Positions 51,206 to 59,211 of a stretch of DNA of 64,000 bases are shown here, in pieces (position 1 is the first letter of the stretch; the number at the start of each line of letters is the position of its first letter). The translations under genes and the position numbers were made by a program. The DNA is taken from the NCBI RefSeq assembly GCF_026241095.1, contig NZ_JAPFGB010000006.1, positions 1-64,000 on the forward strand, written 5' to 3'. The notes under the pieces were generated by a model that saw only the letters and a program-made list of their open reading frames with translations, made no database searches and was not told the origin of the DNA. Origin of the DNA: Saccharopolyspora sp. NFXS83. GTDB lineage: Bacteria; Actinomycetota; Actinomycetes; Mycobacteriales; Pseudonocardiaceae.

Positions 51206-52723
51206 TCAGCTCACCGCGACCGCCGGGGAGGTGCCGAGCACCGCGCCCTCGCGGTCCAGCGCCTGCACGCCGACGAACGCGGCGCCACCGGGGACGTCCA
51301 CCTTGGTCTCGAACCCGGCGCGCTCGGCGTCCTGCACCGGGGTCAGGTTCGCTTCGTCCGGCCCGGTCAGCACCCGCCAGCCCGTGACCTCGGTCGCCCC
51401 GTTCCAGCTGGCGTACACGCTCGTCACGCCATCGCCCGCCTGCCCGGCCACGGCGGGCGCGTCGAGCGGCTTGCCGACCCACGCCGACCGGAACGAGCGG
51501 TACGAGGTGATGGAGTCGACGAACTTGCCGTGGAAGAGCGCCGTCCCGTCCTCGTCGAACTCGGTGAAGTACGGTTCGCCGCCCCACCCGACGAACACGT
51601 GGCCGTTGGCGAGGATCTGCGTGTTGCCCTGGTTCGGCGCGAGCAGCCCTTCGGGGCTCTCGTTGCTGCGCACCACTTCGGCGGTGCGCGCCGTCTCGTC
51701 CACGGCGAGGGTGAGCGCGCGGGACTTCCCGCGGCCGGGTGCGGCGGCGGCGTTGTCGAACAGGCTGATGGCGCCGTCGGCCTGCCGCCGGCAGTCGTGC
51801 TGCCAGGCGAACGGCGCGTCCGGCCCCATCTCGAAGTCGCTCTTCTTGCCGTTGAGCCGCCAGTTGACCCGGCCGGTGGCGCGGTCGATCCGGTACACGG
51901 CGTGCGTGCAGCGGGCCGAGACGAGCAGCGCGTCACCGTCTTCGCAGACCGCGTTGAGGTGGATGTAGTCGAACCACTCCTCCGGGTCCTTCGGGACGGG
52001 GTAGAAGGACTCGTCCAGCGTCACGTGCTCCAGGCTGCGCCACTCGAACACGAGGTCGCCGGTGGCGATGTCGATCTCCTGGATGACGCCTTCGAGGACC
52101 TTCGAGTCCGGCGCCCCGCCGATGGGGGTGGTGTCGGCGCGCACCTCGGAGTAGACGATCACCAGCGCGGTGCCGCGCGGGGTGATCACGAACTCGTGCA
52201 TGTCGCCCTGCAGGCCGTTGGCCGGGCTGACCGTGGCGATCCGCTCGTAGTTCTCGTCGAGCACCACGAACCGGCCCTCACCGAAGCCCGGCGGGATGTG
52301 GATCGCGCCCTCCCACCAGGTCAGCACCGGTTTCCCCTGGTACTGCTGGACTTTCATGTCGGCGATGACGCCTTCGGCCGGCGGGGAGAACCACACCGGC
52401 TGACCGAGGTCGTCCATGATCAGCGCACCGGGCTGGAAGTCGGCCCGCGGGGCGGGTGCCGCCGCGTTGAGCTTGTTGGCCCCGGCGGGGGTGAGCAGCA
52501 CGTAGCCGGGCTCGACGCCCGCGGCGGGGGTGGTGATCTCCACCTGCGGCGGGTTCAGGTCGGGGCGGCTCACGAAGGTGTGGCCCGCGCGGGTTCCGGC
52601 ACGCGGCGCGGCGGCGGCGACCGCGGCGGTTCCGGTGCTCACGAGCGCGGGCACGGCCGCGGCAGCGGCCATCATGCGCAGCACGCTGCGCCGCCCCACG
52701 GCGGGGTTGGGGGTGGTCGTCAT
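51206..52723 (-). CDS. Arylsulfotransferase (ASST) family protein
   Basis: 505 residues. A Tat signal (GRRSVLRMMAAAAAVPALVSTG, cleavage near AAAAP) exports it. The mature part is a six-bladed propeller-like chain with VWFSPPAEGVIADMKVQQYQGKPVLTWWEG, GDMHEFVITPRGTALVIVYSE, DYIHLNAV and WQHDCRRQADGAISLFDN; the His residues in these motifs are typical of the ASST fold. ASST enzymes transfer sulfate between phenols without PAPS. It ends the sulfur module with its own terminator; the next gene upstream is a PAPS-type sulfotransferase. Confidence 0.82.
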   Translation of the reverse strand: MTTTPNPAVGRRSVLRMMAAAAAVPALVSTGTAAVAAAAPRAGTRAGHTFVSRPDLNPPQVEITTPAAGVEPGYVLLTPAGANKLNAAAPAPRADFQPGALIMDDLGQPVWFSPPAEGVIADMKVQQYQGKPVLTWWEGAIHIPPGFGEGRFVVLDENYERIATVSPANGLQGDMHEFVITPRGTALVIVYSEVRADTTPIGGAPDSKVLEGVIQEIDIATGDLVFEWRSLEHVTLDESFYPVPKDPEEWFDYIHLNAVCEDGDALLVSARCTHAVYRIDRATGRVNWRLNGKKSDFEMGPDAPFAWQHDCRRQADGAISLFDNAAAAPGRGKSRALTLAVDETARTAEVVRSNESPEGLLAPNQGNTQILANGHVFVGWGGEPYFTEFDEDGTALFHGKFVDSITSYRSFRSAWVGKPLDAPAVAGQAGDGVTSVYASWNGATEVTGWRVLTGPDEANLTPVQDAERAGFETKVDVPGGAAFVGVQALDREGAVLGTSPAVAVS

Positions 52724-52806
52724 CGGTCGGCTCCTCGGAATTTCGGTGACCTGCTGAAGAACCGGCCGCGCGGGGGCACGGGCGCGAGTGCCGTCGTCCC
52801 GGTCTT

Positions 52807-52945
52807 CTCAGCGGCGAAGCCGCTGAGCGGTGACCAGCTGAGCACGACGACCACCGGCGGGTCCTCAGCGGCCCTCTCGTGCGGAGGACGATTCCTCGTG
52901 GCGGAGGAAGCGATCCCGCGGCGGGAGGACCGCTGAGGTTCCGCT
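52807..52945 (-). repeat. Intergenic hairpin repeat, copy B
   Basis: Minus strand: GCGGAAC, then CTCAGCGGTCCTCCC (52937-52923) pairing with 52878-52864 (one G-U, one mismatch), then GACCCGCCGG and a second hairpin CTCAGCGGC-TTC-GCCGCTGAG (52827-52807). The inner loop has its own TTCCTC/GAGGAA stem. It lies between two sulfur genes, in their orientation. Confidence 0.7.
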
Positions 52946-52983
52946 GTCCGGCCCCTGCGCGAACCGGTTCGAGCGAAGCCTTC

Positions 52984-53646
52984 TCAGGCGGTCGTGAACG
53001 GAGAGGGGAATTTGCCCTCGGATTGCACCTTTTCCGCGAGGTCGCGGATCGAGGCGCTGTCGTTGATGTGCGGGAAGTCCTCCGCGGGCACGTCGACGCC
53101 GAAGAAGTCGCACAGCGGCTCCCAGCCCTGGCCGACCTGGTATTCCAGCAGCCGGTCGGCGGGCACGGCGGCGCGGACCTCGGCGTTGTGCCGTTCGAAG
53201 ACCTCGATGGCGTGGGCGCGGTCCTCGAACCGGCCGCCGAAGGCGCCGTTCCAGATCATCCGCTCGATGGTGGGGCGCAGCTTCGTGGTGAACGCGTCGT
53301 CGGCGTCGCCGGGCGGGTCCTGCACGAACTGGTAGATCGTGTTGTAGGTGCTGTCGTACCAGCGCTCCGGGTCGCGCGTGGTCAGCAGGACCTTGGCGTC
53401 GGGGTAGGCCGCCATCAGCTCCCGCCAGAACGTGCAGCCCGGCCAGTCCACAGTGGACTCGTAGCCGCCGAGAACCTGGTCCCAGTCGACCGGGCCGTCC
53501 AGGGCGCGGGCCCAGTCCTGCATCCGCTCGGGTTCCGCGATGACCTCGAACATGTGGTAGCACGGCCCGAAGCCGAGGTGCTCCAGCGCCGATTTGATCG
53601 ACGCCGTCCCGGTGCGGCCGAACCCGGCCCCGATGATCTTCACCAT
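52984..53646 (-). CDS. PAPS-dependent sulfotransferase family protein
   Basis: 220 residues. The 5'-phosphosulfate loop is GAGFGRTGTASIKSALEHLG at the N-terminus; the 3'-phosphate binding region is VLLTTRDPERWYDST. The WPGCTFWRELMAAYPDAKVLLTTRD pattern is typical of short bacterial sulfotransferases related to polysaccharide or small-molecule sulfation. Lies 62 bases after cysN on the same strand, directly beside the PAPS-making genes. Confidence 0.83.
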   Translation of the reverse strand: MVKIIGAGFGRTGTASIKSALEHLGFGPCYHMFEVIAEPERMQDWARALDGPVDWDQVLGGYESTVDWPGCTFWRELMAAYPDAKVLLTTRDPERWYDSTYNTIYQFVQDPPGDADDAFTTKLRPTIERMIWNGAFGGRFEDRAHAIEVFERHNAEVRAAVPADRLLEYQVGQGWEPLCDFFGVDVPAEDFPHINDSASIRDLAEKVQSEGKFPSPFTTA

Positions 53647-53708
53647 GGTGTTGCTCCTTGTTGTGCTCGCCCGAGCGGTCGGGCCTTCCCGCTGTCCCAG
53701 TGCGGACG

Positions 53709-54995
53709 TCAGCGCGCTTCGATGATCATCACCGCGCCGACGGTGGCATGCGTGGACTCGTCGATCAGCAACCCCCCACCGGTGAGCCGGTTGCGCTCGT
53801 AGGGGTCGCAGAACACCGGCTGCGCCAGCCGCAGCCCCACCTCGCCGATGTCGTTGAGCCCGAGCTCCCGCGCCGGATCGCGCCGCAGCGTGGTGACGTC
53901 GACCTGGTGGCGCACCTCGGTGACCAGGGCCTTGACGGTTCGCGTGGTGTGCTTGAGCAGCAGCCGCGCACCCGGCCGCAGCGCGGACTTCGCGCTCATC
54001 CAGCACACCCGCACCGACAGCTCCGTCGCCGCGGCGGGCGCGGCGTCCGGCGCGCACAGCAGATCACCGCGGCCCACGTCGATCTCGTCGGCCAGCCGCA
54101 CCGACACCGACTGCGGCGCCCGCGCCTCCGCGAGCGCGCCGTCCGCGGTGTCCAGCGAAGTCACCCTGGTGCGCAAGCCGGAGGGCAGGTGCAGCACCTC
54201 GGCGCCCTCGCGCACCCGGCCACCGCTGATCTGGCCCGCGTAGCCCCGGTAGTCCTGGCCCTGCGCGCGGATCACGTACTGCACCGGCAGCCGGAAGTCG
54301 CCCGCCGACCGGTCCTCGTCGATGTGCACCTGCTCCAGGTGCTCCAGCAGCGCCGGGCCGTCGTACCACGGCATCTCCGCGGACCGGTGCACCACGTTGT
54401 CGCCGCGCAGCGCCGAGATCGGGATGGCCGCGACGTCGCGCAGCTCCAGCTCGTCGGTGAAGCGGGCGAACTCCGCGGTGATCTCCTCGAACGCGCCCTG
54501 GCCGTAGCCGACGAGGTCCATCTTGTTCACCGCCAGCACCAGCCGCGGCACCCGCAGCAGCCCGGCCAGCACCGCGTGGCGGCGGCTCTGCTCGGTGAGC
54601 CCGTTGCGGGCGTCGACGAGCACGATCGCCAGGTCCGCGGTGGACGCCCCGGTGACCATGTTCCGGGTGTACTGGGCGTGGCCCGGGGTGTCGGCGATGA
54701 TGAACGCCCGGTGCGCGGTCTCGAAGTAGCGGTGCGCCACGTCGATGGTGATGCCCTGCTCGCGTTCCGCGCGCAGCCCATCGGTGACCATCGCCAGGTC
54801 GAGCACCTCGTCGCCGCGTTCCTTGCCCGCCAGCTCCAGCATCTCCAGCTGGTCGGCCAGCAGCGAGCGGGAGTCGTGCAGCAGCCTGCCGATCAAGGTG
54901 CTCTTGCCGTCGTCGACGGCACCGGCGGTGGCGAACCGCAGCAGGCTGTCGGCGGGCGCGAAGACCTGCTGCTCGGCGTCGGTGGACAGGCTCAT
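53709..54995 (-). CDS. cysN: Sulfate adenylyltransferase GTPase subunit
   Basis: 428 residues. EF-Tu-like GTPase that drives APS formation by CysD. G1 GAVDDGKST, effector region EREQGITIDVAHRYF, G3 DTPGHAQYTRNM, G4 NKMDLV, then two beta-barrel domains. Unlike mycobacterial CysNC it has no APS-kinase domain; that activity is in the separate cysC here. Its ATG overlaps the cysD stop by one base. Confidence 0.94.
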   Translation of the reverse strand: MSLSTDAEQQVFAPADSLLRFATAGAVDDGKSTLIGRLLHDSRSLLADQLEMLELAGKERGDEVLDLAMVTDGLRAEREQGITIDVAHRYFETAHRAFIIADTPGHAQYTRNMVTGASTADLAIVLVDARNGLTEQSRRHAVLAGLLRVPRLVLAVNKMDLVGYGQGAFEEITAEFARFTDELELRDVAAIPISALRGDNVVHRSAEMPWYDGPALLEHLEQVHIDEDRSAGDFRLPVQYVIRAQGQDYRGYAGQISGGRVREGAEVLHLPSGLRTRVTSLDTADGALAEARAPQSVSVRLADEIDVGRGDLLCAPDAAPAAATELSVRVCWMSAKSALRPGARLLLKHTTRTVKALVTEVRHQVDVTTLRRDPARELGLNDIGEVGLRLAQPVFCDPYERNRLTGGGLLIDESTHATVGAVMIIEAR

Positions 54996-55906
54996 CAGAA
55001 GTATCCCTCTCGCTTGCGGTCCTCCATCGACGCGGCGCTCGCGCGGTCGTCGGCGCGGGTCTGGCCCCGCTCGGTGACCTTCGTGGCGGCGATCTCGGCG
55101 ATCACCTCGGCGACCGTGGCCGCCGTGGAGGGCACCGCGCCGGTGCAGGTCATGTCGCCGATGGTGCGGAACCGCACGGACTTCTCGACCAGCGGCTCAT
55201 CCGGGTCGCGATGCACGAACGGGTTGTCGGCGAGGTACATGCCGTCGCGTTCGAAGACCTTGCGCCGGTGGGCGAAGTACAGGCCGGGCAGCTCCACCCC
55301 GTCCTGGTCGATGTAGGTCCAGATGTCGCGCTCGGTCCAGTTCGACAGCGGGAAGGCGCGCACGTTCTCGCCCTGCGAGATCAGCCCGTTGTAGAGGTTC
55401 CACAGCTCGGGGCGCTGGTTGCGCGGATCCCACTGGCCGAAGGCGTCCCGGAACGACAGCATCCGCTCCTTCGCCCGCGCCCGTTCCTCGTCGCGGCGGG
55501 CTCCGCCGAACAGCGCGTCGAACCGGTGCTCGCCGATGGCGTCGAGCAGCGTCACCGTCTGCGCCCGGTTGCGGCTCGCGCCGCGGCCTTCCTGCTCCAC
55601 GACGCGCCCGGCGTCGATGGAGTCCTGCACGGAGGCCACGACCAGGCGCACGCCGAGCTCCGCGGCCCGGCGATCCCGGAAGTCGAGCACCTCGTCGAAG
55701 TTGTGGCCCGTGTCGACGTGCAGCACCGGGAACGGGATCGGCGCGGGCCAGAACGCCTTCTCGGCCAACCGAAGCAGCACGGCGGAGTCCTTGCCGCCGG
55801 AGAACAGCAGCGTGGGCCGGTCGAACTCGGCCGCGACCTCGCGAATCAGGTGCAGTGCCTCGGATTCGAGGATGTCCAAGCGGGACAGTGCGGGTTCGGC
55901 GGGCAT
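54995..55906 (-). CDS. cysD: Sulfate adenylyltransferase subunit 2
   Basis: 303 residues, PP-loop ATP pyrophosphatase family; makes adenylylsulfate (APS) with CysN. PP-loop LLFSGGKDSAVLLRLA, HVDTGHNFDEVLDFRD, FGGARRDEERARAKER and FPLSNWTERDIWTYI are signatures. The C-terminal CTGAVPSTAATVAEVIAEI is also typical. It overlaps cysQ and cysN by one base each. Confidence 0.95.
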   Translation of the reverse strand: MPAEPALSRLDILESEALHLIREVAAEFDRPTLLFSGGKDSAVLLRLAEKAFWPAPIPFPVLHVDTGHNFDEVLDFRDRRAAELGVRLVVASVQDSIDAGRVVEQEGRGASRNRAQTVTLLDAIGEHRFDALFGGARRDEERARAKERMLSFRDAFGQWDPRNQRPELWNLYNGLISQGENVRAFPLSNWTERDIWTYIDQDGVELPGLYFAHRRKVFERDGMYLADNPFVHRDPDEPLVEKSVRFRTIGDMTCTGAVPSTAATVAEVIAEIAATKVTERGQTRADDRASAASMEDRKREGYF

Positions 55907-56682
55907 CACGAGCTCCCCTCGGGACGTGTCGCGGCCGAGCGGGACAACGCCGTCAGCAGCGGCTCGGCCAGTTCCGGACGGCACACCAGCAGGTCCGGCA
56001 ACCACGGGTCGGGCCGGTCGTAGACGAGCGGGGAACCGTCGAGGCGGCTGGTGTGCAGCCCGGCGGCGCGCGCGACGCCGATGGGGGCGGCGCTGTCCCA
56101 CTCGTACTGGCCGCCCGCGTGCACGTAGGCGTCGACGTCGCCGAGGACGACCGCGGCGATCTTCGCGCCAGCCGAGCCCATCGGCACCTGTTGCGCACCG
56201 ATGGCGGCGGCGACCTCGCCGACGAACTCCGGCGGGCGGCTGCGGCTCACCGCGATGCGCGGGGCGCCGGCCCGCTGCTCGGGCGGGTTCGGCGGTGCAC
56301 CGGTGTCGAGCACCAGCCCTCTGGCGGGCAGCGCGACGGCGGAGGCGAGCACGTCGTGGCCTGCGGCGAGCGCCACGTGCACGGCCCAGTCGGTGCGGCC
56401 GGGTTCGGAGAACTCCCTGGTGCCGTCGAGCGGATCCACGATCCACACCCGGCCCGCGGGTTCCCGCGCGGGCCCGGCCTCGCCGTGCTCGGAGAGCACC
56501 GCGTCGTCCGGGCGCTGCGCGGCGAGAGCGTTCACCAGCAACTCGTGCGCGGCGGCATCGCCCTCGTCGCCGAGGGTCTTGCCGTCCACTTCGGACCGTC
56601 TGCGCTCGCGGAGCTCCAGGAGGCACTGACCCGCCTCGTTCGCCAGCCGCGCGGCGAGTTCGTGATCATCGTCCGCCTTCAC
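55906..56682 (-). CDS. cysQ: 3'(2'),5'-bisphosphate nucleotidase CysQ
   Basis: 258 residues, Mg-dependent Li-sensitive phosphatase of the inositol monophosphatase superfamily. It removes PAP left after sulfate transfer. Metal site VWIVDPLDGTREF and second motif EWDSAAPIGVARAAG; SEHGE upstream supplies another ligand. GTG 56682 has AAGGAGG six bases upstream. It overlaps the permease (GTGA) and cysD. Confidence 0.9.
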   Translation of the reverse strand: MKADDDHELAARLANEAGQCLLELRERRRSEVDGKTLGDEGDAAAHELLVNALAAQRPDDAVLSEHGEAGPAREPAGRVWIVDPLDGTREFSEPGRTDWAVHVALAAGHDVLASAVALPARGLVLDTGAPPNPPEQRAGAPRIAVSRSRPPEFVGEVAAAIGAQQVPMGSAGAKIAAVVLGDVDAYVHAGGQYEWDSAAPIGVARAAGLHTSRLDGSPLVYDRPDPWLPDLLVCRPELAEPLLTALSRSAATRPEGSS

Positions 56683-57572
56683 CCGGTTCCTCCTTCTGCG
56701 CCGGCGTCGATTCGGTCTCCCGCCGGGGCCGGCGCCCGATCGCGGGAGAACTTCTCGGACGTCGTGATCGCCGCGGCCAACGCGACCACCGTCCCCAATG
56801 CGGCGGCCAGGGCCGCCCCCAGTCCGAGCAGCATCGAGCCGGTGACCGCGAGCATCCCGCCCAGCAGCACCCGCACCGGCCGGTCCGGGATCCGCGCCGA
56901 CAGCAGCGCTCCGGCGAGCACGCCCGGCAGCGACCCGGCCAGCAACGACCCCACGAGTCCGAAGTGGACCTCGCCGTGCAGCAGGTGTCCCAGCGCCGCG
57001 ACCAGCACCAGCGGGACCGCCTGGACCAGGTCGGTGCCGACCAGTCGAGCCGAGTTCATCGCCCGGTCGAGCAGCAGCAGGCACACGATGACGATCGAAC
57101 CGGAGCCGACCGAGGTGGTGCCGACGATGAATCCCGCGACCGCGCCCAGCAGCACCGTGGGCACCGGCCGCACCCGCTGCTCGCCGCTCGCGCTCCGGCC
57201 GCGGTCCAGGTACATCCGGACCACCAGCGTCGCCGCGGCCAGCAGCACCGCCACCGCGCTGACCGCCTTGAGCACCGTCCCGGTGCCCGCGCCCAGCGAC
57301 CCCGCCAGCACCGAGCCGATCGCCGCGCACGGCAGCGAACCGACGCACAGCAGCCCCACCGTCGGCAGGTGCACGGTGCGGCGGCGCAGGTGCACCGCGG
57401 CGCCCACCGGTTTCATCACGGCGCTCGCGACCAGGTCGGTGGACACCGCGGCCAGCGGTGGCACTCCGAACACCAGCGTCAGCAGCGGCATGGTGAGTGC
57501 TCCGCCGCCCATCCCGGTCAGCCCGACCAGCAACCCGGTCAGCAGACCGGTCAGGGTCACTCCCAGGTCCAC
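56679..57572 (-). CDS. TauE/SafE-family sulfite/sulfate permease
   Basis: 297 residues, about eight membrane helices. The N-terminal half has LTGLLVGLTGMGGGALTMPLLTLVFGVPPLAAVSTDL, the second half the repeated AGFIVGTTSVGSGSIVIVCLLLLDRAMNSARLVGTDL, the internal duplication of this family. Placed between cysC and cysQ, it probably imports sulfate or exports sulfite. GTG 57572 and GTG 57560 are both possible starts. Confidence 0.82.
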   Translation of the reverse strand: MDLGVTLTGLLTGLLVGLTGMGGGALTMPLLTLVFGVPPLAAVSTDLVASAVMKPVGAAVHLRRRTVHLPTVGLLCVGSLPCAAIGSVLAGSLGAGTGTVLKAVSAVAVLLAAATLVVRMYLDRGRSASGEQRVRPVPTVLLGAVAGFIVGTTSVGSGSIVIVCLLLLDRAMNSARLVGTDLVQAVPLVLVAALGHLLHGEVHFGLVGSLLAGSLPGVLAGALLSARIPDRPVRVLLGGMLAVTGSMLLGLGAALAAALGTVVALAAAITTSEKFSRDRAPAPAGDRIDAGAEGGTG

Positions 57573-59047
57573 GACCCCACCCAGCCCCGCTCCCGCAGCA
57601 GCGCCACGACCCGGCCGACGGCTTCGTCCTGGGACAGTCCGGAGGTGTCGAGCACCAGGTCGGCGTCGGCGGGCGCCTCGTAGGGCGCCGACACCCCGGT
57701 GAACTCGGGCAGCGCACCGGCGCGGGCCTTGCGGTACAGGCCCTTGCGGTCGCGGCGTTCGCACTCGCCGAGCGGGGTCGCCACGTACACCAGCACGAAC
57801 CCGCCGCATTCGGCGACCATCCGGCGCACCGCTTCCCGGTCGTCCTCGTAGGGCGCGATGGGCGCGCAGATCGCGGCACCGCCGTGGCGGGTCACCTCGG
57901 AGGCCACGAACCCGATCCGCCGCACGTTGCGGCTGCGGTCGGCGGCGGAGAACCCGAGGCCCTCGCACAGGGTGCGGCGCACGACGTCCCCGTCGAGCAG
58001 CGTCACCGCCCGGTGGTCGTGCTGGCTGAGCTCGTCGCGCAGCGCGCGGGCCAGGGTGGACTTGCCAGCGCCGGACAGCCCGGTGAACAGCACGGTGAAG
58101 CCGCGCTGATCCAGCGGCGGGTGCAGCCGCCGCTGCTGCTCGGCGATCTCCGGGGTGGTGAACCAGGACGGCAGCGGGGTGCCGTCGTCCAGGTGGGCGC
58201 GCAGTTCGCCGGTGCTCAGGCCGCCGCTCCCGCCGCCGGGCCGGACCTGCGCGGCGCGGGTCCAGCGGTCCCCGGAGTCGCGGAGCATCTCGGGCGGTTC
58301 GACCGCGGTGATCGGGGATCCGTCCACGTGCTGCTCGGTGATCAGGTGGGTCGCGCCGTAGGCGGTGGCGACCTGGGCGGCCAGCGCCGCGTCGCTGGAC
58401 GGGTCGGCGCGGCGCGCCAGCGGGACCGGGACGATCGTGGTGCCCGTCGGGAGCTGCGGGCGGGCGGCGAGCAGGGCCTGCACCAGGATCTCCGGCCGCG
58501 GCCCCGTCATCCGCGGGAGCAGCAGCACGTGCGCGTCGAGCTCGGCGGCGAGTTCGCGGACCTGCGCGAGTTCCCGGTGGTGCAACGGTGCGTCCGCCAC
58601 CAGTCCGAGCACCGGGCCCGCGGGCAGTCCCGCGCGGACCTCTGCCGCTGGTGGGCGCATCCGGCGCAGCGCTCCGCCGGGGGACGCAGCGGGCCGCAGC
58701 GGACCGGCGACGTGGCAGGTGGTGCCGTCCGACCAGGGGGCGATGTTGCGCAGCACCGCGACCGGCGCGCCTTCGGCGTCGCGCAGTTCGATCTCGTCGG
58801 CGGCGGCGACCTCGGCCGGGACCGGCAGCGTGATCGGCGCGGGCCACGGCGTCCCGTCGCTCAACCGCCGCCGGGTGCGCACCGATTCGGTCTCGGCCGC
58901 GTCCAGAAAACCCTCCAACGGCGGAAAAGCACCGTCGAGCAGCAGTTCCACATCGGACAGCTCAGCGGGTTCGGGGACCCAGCCCAGGACCATCACGTCC
59001 TCGGCGAGGTCGTCCGAACATTCAGGCTCCGCTCTGTTCGCGCTCAC
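57557..59047 (-). CDS. cysC: Adenylylsulfate kinase with ATP-sulfurylase-like N-terminus
   Basis: 496 residues. The C-terminal 170 residues are an APS kinase: GLSGAGKST, TLLDGDVVRRTLCEGLGFSAADRSRNVRRIGFVA and CERRDRKGLYRKARAG. The first 310 residues follow the PUA-like and sulfurylase domains of Met3/Sat proteins (LSDVELLLDGAFPPLEGFL), but the catalytic QxRNPxH is VADAPLHH and the GRDHA region is ATHLITE, so this part is probably inactive and regulatory. GTG 59047 has GAGG six bases upstream. It begins the module. Confidence 0.88.
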   Translation of the reverse strand: MSANRAEPECSDDLAEDVMVLGWVPEPAELSDVELLLDGAFPPLEGFLDAAETESVRTRRRLSDGTPWPAPITLPVPAEVAAADEIELRDAEGAPVAVLRNIAPWSDGTTCHVAGPLRPAASPGGALRRMRPPAAEVRAGLPAGPVLGLVADAPLHHRELAQVRELAAELDAHVLLLPRMTGPRPEILVQALLAARPQLPTGTTIVPVPLARRADPSSDAALAAQVATAYGATHLITEQHVDGSPITAVEPPEMLRDSGDRWTRAAQVRPGGGSGGLSTGELRAHLDDGTPLPSWFTTPEIAEQQRRLHPPLDQRGFTVLFTGLSGAGKSTLARALRDELSQHDHRAVTLLDGDVVRRTLCEGLGFSAADRSRNVRRIGFVASEVTRHGGAAICAPIAPYEDDREAVRRMVAECGGFVLVYVATPLGECERRDRKGLYRKARAGALPEFTGVSAPYEAPADADLVLDTSGLSQDEAVGRVVALLRERGWVGSWTWE

Positions 59048-59211
59048 ACGCACCTCTGTCCGCTGTTCGGGGCCGACTGGATCCATACCGTGGCCGAGAC
59101 GACCGTGCGGGAGAACCCCGGTGACCATTTCTCGCCAGATCGCGTTATTCCCACCACGGCCGGATCAATTCCACCGCAACTGCGCGTGAATTCCGGCATT
59201 GCTCGCGAACT

